Shown here one piece after another: positions 4,987-6,130 of a DNA stretch of 6,130 bases. The DNA comes from Candidatus Omnitrophota bacterium (GTDB lineage Bacteria; Omnitrophota; Gorgyraeia; Gygaellales; Profunditerraquicolaceae). Made by a program: the position numbers and the translations under genes. Below the pieces are notes generated by a model. That model saw only the letters and a program-made list of their open reading frames with translations, was not told where the DNA came from and did not search any database. The stretch is from the NCBI GenBank assembly GCA_030691585.1, contig JAUYEC010000195.1:1-6130 (forward strand), in the 5' to 3' direction. The stretch's first letter is position 1. Each line of letters begins with the position of its first letter.

Positions 4987-6130
4987 TTTTACCGCCTCCA
5001 TCTTTGCTCTCTTAATAGACTGGGTCAGGCGCCGGCGCGCGGGACAGACAAAATTACATAAACCGCATTCAATACAATCCATGGCGTTATAAGCAAGTGC
5101 CTGCGCCCATATTTCTTTTTCGGCGGCCAGGTTGATAAGACAAGGCATCAAGCCTGCCGGGCATTCCCGGACACAGGCCCCGCAGCGGATACAAGCCTCA
5201 TCTTCGCCAAGGCGCGCCTCTTTTTTATTAAACAGAACAACACCGTTAGTAGTCTTAATAACCGGCACGTCGTCGCTATATTGGGCAATACCCATCATCG
5301 GCCCGCCGAAAATAATCTTGGCCGGTTCTTCCTTGAGCGGGCCGCAAAAAGCTATCAAATCCTTTATCGGTGTGCCGACGCGCGCCAATAAATTCCTGGA
5401 GCGCTGAAAGCAGGAGCCAGTGACCGTGACTACACGCTCGTATAAAGGTTTACCCAGGTAAACAGCCTCATATATGGCATAGACCGTAGCCACATTCTGC
5501 ACCACCACCCCAACGTCAAAAGGCAATTTTCCCTGCGGCACTTCCCTGCCCGTAACATTTTTGATCAACTGTTTTTCACCGCCCTGCGGATAGGCCGATT
5601 TCAAAACGCTTATCGCATACCGCTTATCACATACCGCCCTGAACGCGGCTATGGCCTGCGGTTTATTGTCTTCAATGGCGATGACCACTTTTTGAACACC
5701 GAGACAAAATTCAACCAAGGCCGTTCCCAGCAGGATCTCTTGCGTTTTCTCCAGCATAAGACGAAAATCCGCGGCGAGGTAGGGTTCACATTCAGCGCCG
5801 TTTATGATCAAAGTATCCACGGGTTTTGGTGGTGTCAGTTTTATGTGTGTAGGAAATCCCGCGCCACCCATGCCCACGATTCCGGCGCTAAAGACAATAT
5901 CGCGTATTTGCTCGGGCGTCAGATTGCTTATCTCTTCCGACGAACGACGAACGACGAACGACGAACGACGATCCAATCCATCGCTCTCGATCACCACCGC
6001 CGGGCAGCGGCCTAAAACCGGATGCGGCCAATCTTTTATTGCGCTGACTTTGCCTGAAATGGAAGCATGCACCGGCGCGTAAACATGCGCCTGGGCCCCG
6101 CCTATGCGCTGGCCGGTTTGGACCGTATCC
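4984..6130 (-). CDS. rnfC: Rnf complex NADH-binding subunit RnfC (5' end outside the window)
   Basis: RnfC is the peripheral subunit that binds NAD(H) and FMN and exchanges electrons with the rest of the complex. The 381 visible residues lack the true N-terminus. The frame stays open to the window edge and reads DTVQTGQRIG...VYAPVHASISGKVSAI, the barrel-sandwich region usual near the RnfC start, so the GTG at 6072 is not a start. Fragment residues 86-93 (GMGGAGFP) and the following INGAECEPYLAADFRLM form the NuoF-like FMN/NADH domain. Two ferredoxin-type [4Fe-4S] motifs follow: C313/C316/C319/C323 and C352/C355/C358/C362. Residues 54-64 (RRSSFVVRRSS) are encoded by a heptanucleotide tandem repeat and sit in the linker before the NADH domain. 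The stop lies in a palindrome. It is the most upstream rnf gene visible. Confidence 0.95.
   Translation of the reverse strand, partial: DTVQTGQRIGGAQAHVYAPVHASISGKVSAIKDWPHPVLGRCPAVVIESDGLDRRSSFVVRRSSEEISNLTPEQIRDIVFSAGIVGMGGAGFPTHIKLTPPKPVDTLIINGAECEPYLAADFRLMLEKTQEILLGTALVEFCLGVQKVVIAIEDNKPQAIAAFRAVCDKRYAISVLKSAYPQGGEKQLIKNVTGREVPQGKLPFDVGVVVQNVATVYAIYEAVYLGKPLYERVVTVTGSCFQRSRNLLARVGTPIKDLIAFCGPLKEEPAKIIFGGPMMGIAQYSDDVPVIKTTNGVVLFNKKEARLGEDEACIRCGACVRECPAGLMPCLINLAAEKEIWAQALAYNAMDCIECGLCNFVCPARRRLTQSIKRAKMEAVK
5938..5971. repeat. Tandem heptanucleotide repeat (CGACGAA, 4.9 copies) inside rnfC
   Basis: Four complete units of CGACGAA start at 5938, 5945, 5952 and 5959, followed by a partial unit CGACGA ending at 5971. 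All copies are identical. On the coding strand the array encodes RRSSFVVRRSS, within the linker between the N-terminal barrel domain and the NADH-binding domain. The unit is not a multiple of three, so gain or loss of one copy would shift the frame. The same unit and 7-base period occur in the rnfD-rnfE gap. Confidence 0.9.

Noticed and set aside
5804..6082. Plus-strand open frame with repeated RTTNDERR residues
   Set aside because: It is antisense to rnfC, and the repeated residues come from the heptanucleotide array.

Overview
The window is dominated by one minus-strand operon encoding the six core subunits of an Rnf complex, a membrane-bound ion-translocating ferredoxin:NAD+ oxidoreductase. 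It reads rnfC (5' end outside the window), rnfG, rnfD, rnfE, rnfA, rnfB, followed on the same strand by purN (GAR transformylase). A plus-strand gene of unknown function (2-481) converges on purN.

Layout from left to right: unknown gene (2-481, +); convergent gap with a 10-bp inverted repeat that overlaps the purN stop codon; purN (550-1167, -); a short gap with two near-perfect palindromes; rnfB (1266-2105); rnfA (2108-2716); rnfE (2716-3306); a 114-nt repeat-filled gap; rnfD (3421-4359); rnfG (4349-4873); a 110-nt repeat-filled gap; rnfC (4984-6130 and beyond). No stretch longer than about 115 nt lacks a gene. The Rnf promoter must lie upstream, outside the window.

Together, RnfC (NADH/FMN side) and RnfB (ferredoxin side) pass electrons through the membrane [2Fe-2S] pair RnfA/RnfE and the covalently flavinylated RnfG and RnfD. 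The exchange is coupled to H+ or Na+ movement; the coupling ion cannot be read from this sequence. Diagnostic residues are present in every subunit, so the complex looks functional.

The unusual part is the density of short palindromic and tandem repeats. They fill nearly every gap, supply or overlap the stop codons of purN, rnfB and rnfC, hold the ribosome-binding site and start codon of rnfG, abut the start of rnfE, and sit in frame inside the coding sequences of RnfB (about 16 residues) and RnfC (a heptanucleotide tandem array). Gene order C-G-D-E-A-B also differs from the common C-D-G-E-A-B.

The organism is probably an anaerobic, uncultured Gram-negative-type bacterium of moderate GC. The repeat style and Rnf content suggest a lineage such as Candidatus Omnitrophota, with a deltaproteobacterial-type genome as an alternative. 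This is a low-confidence inference, because no rRNA or lineage marker is present.
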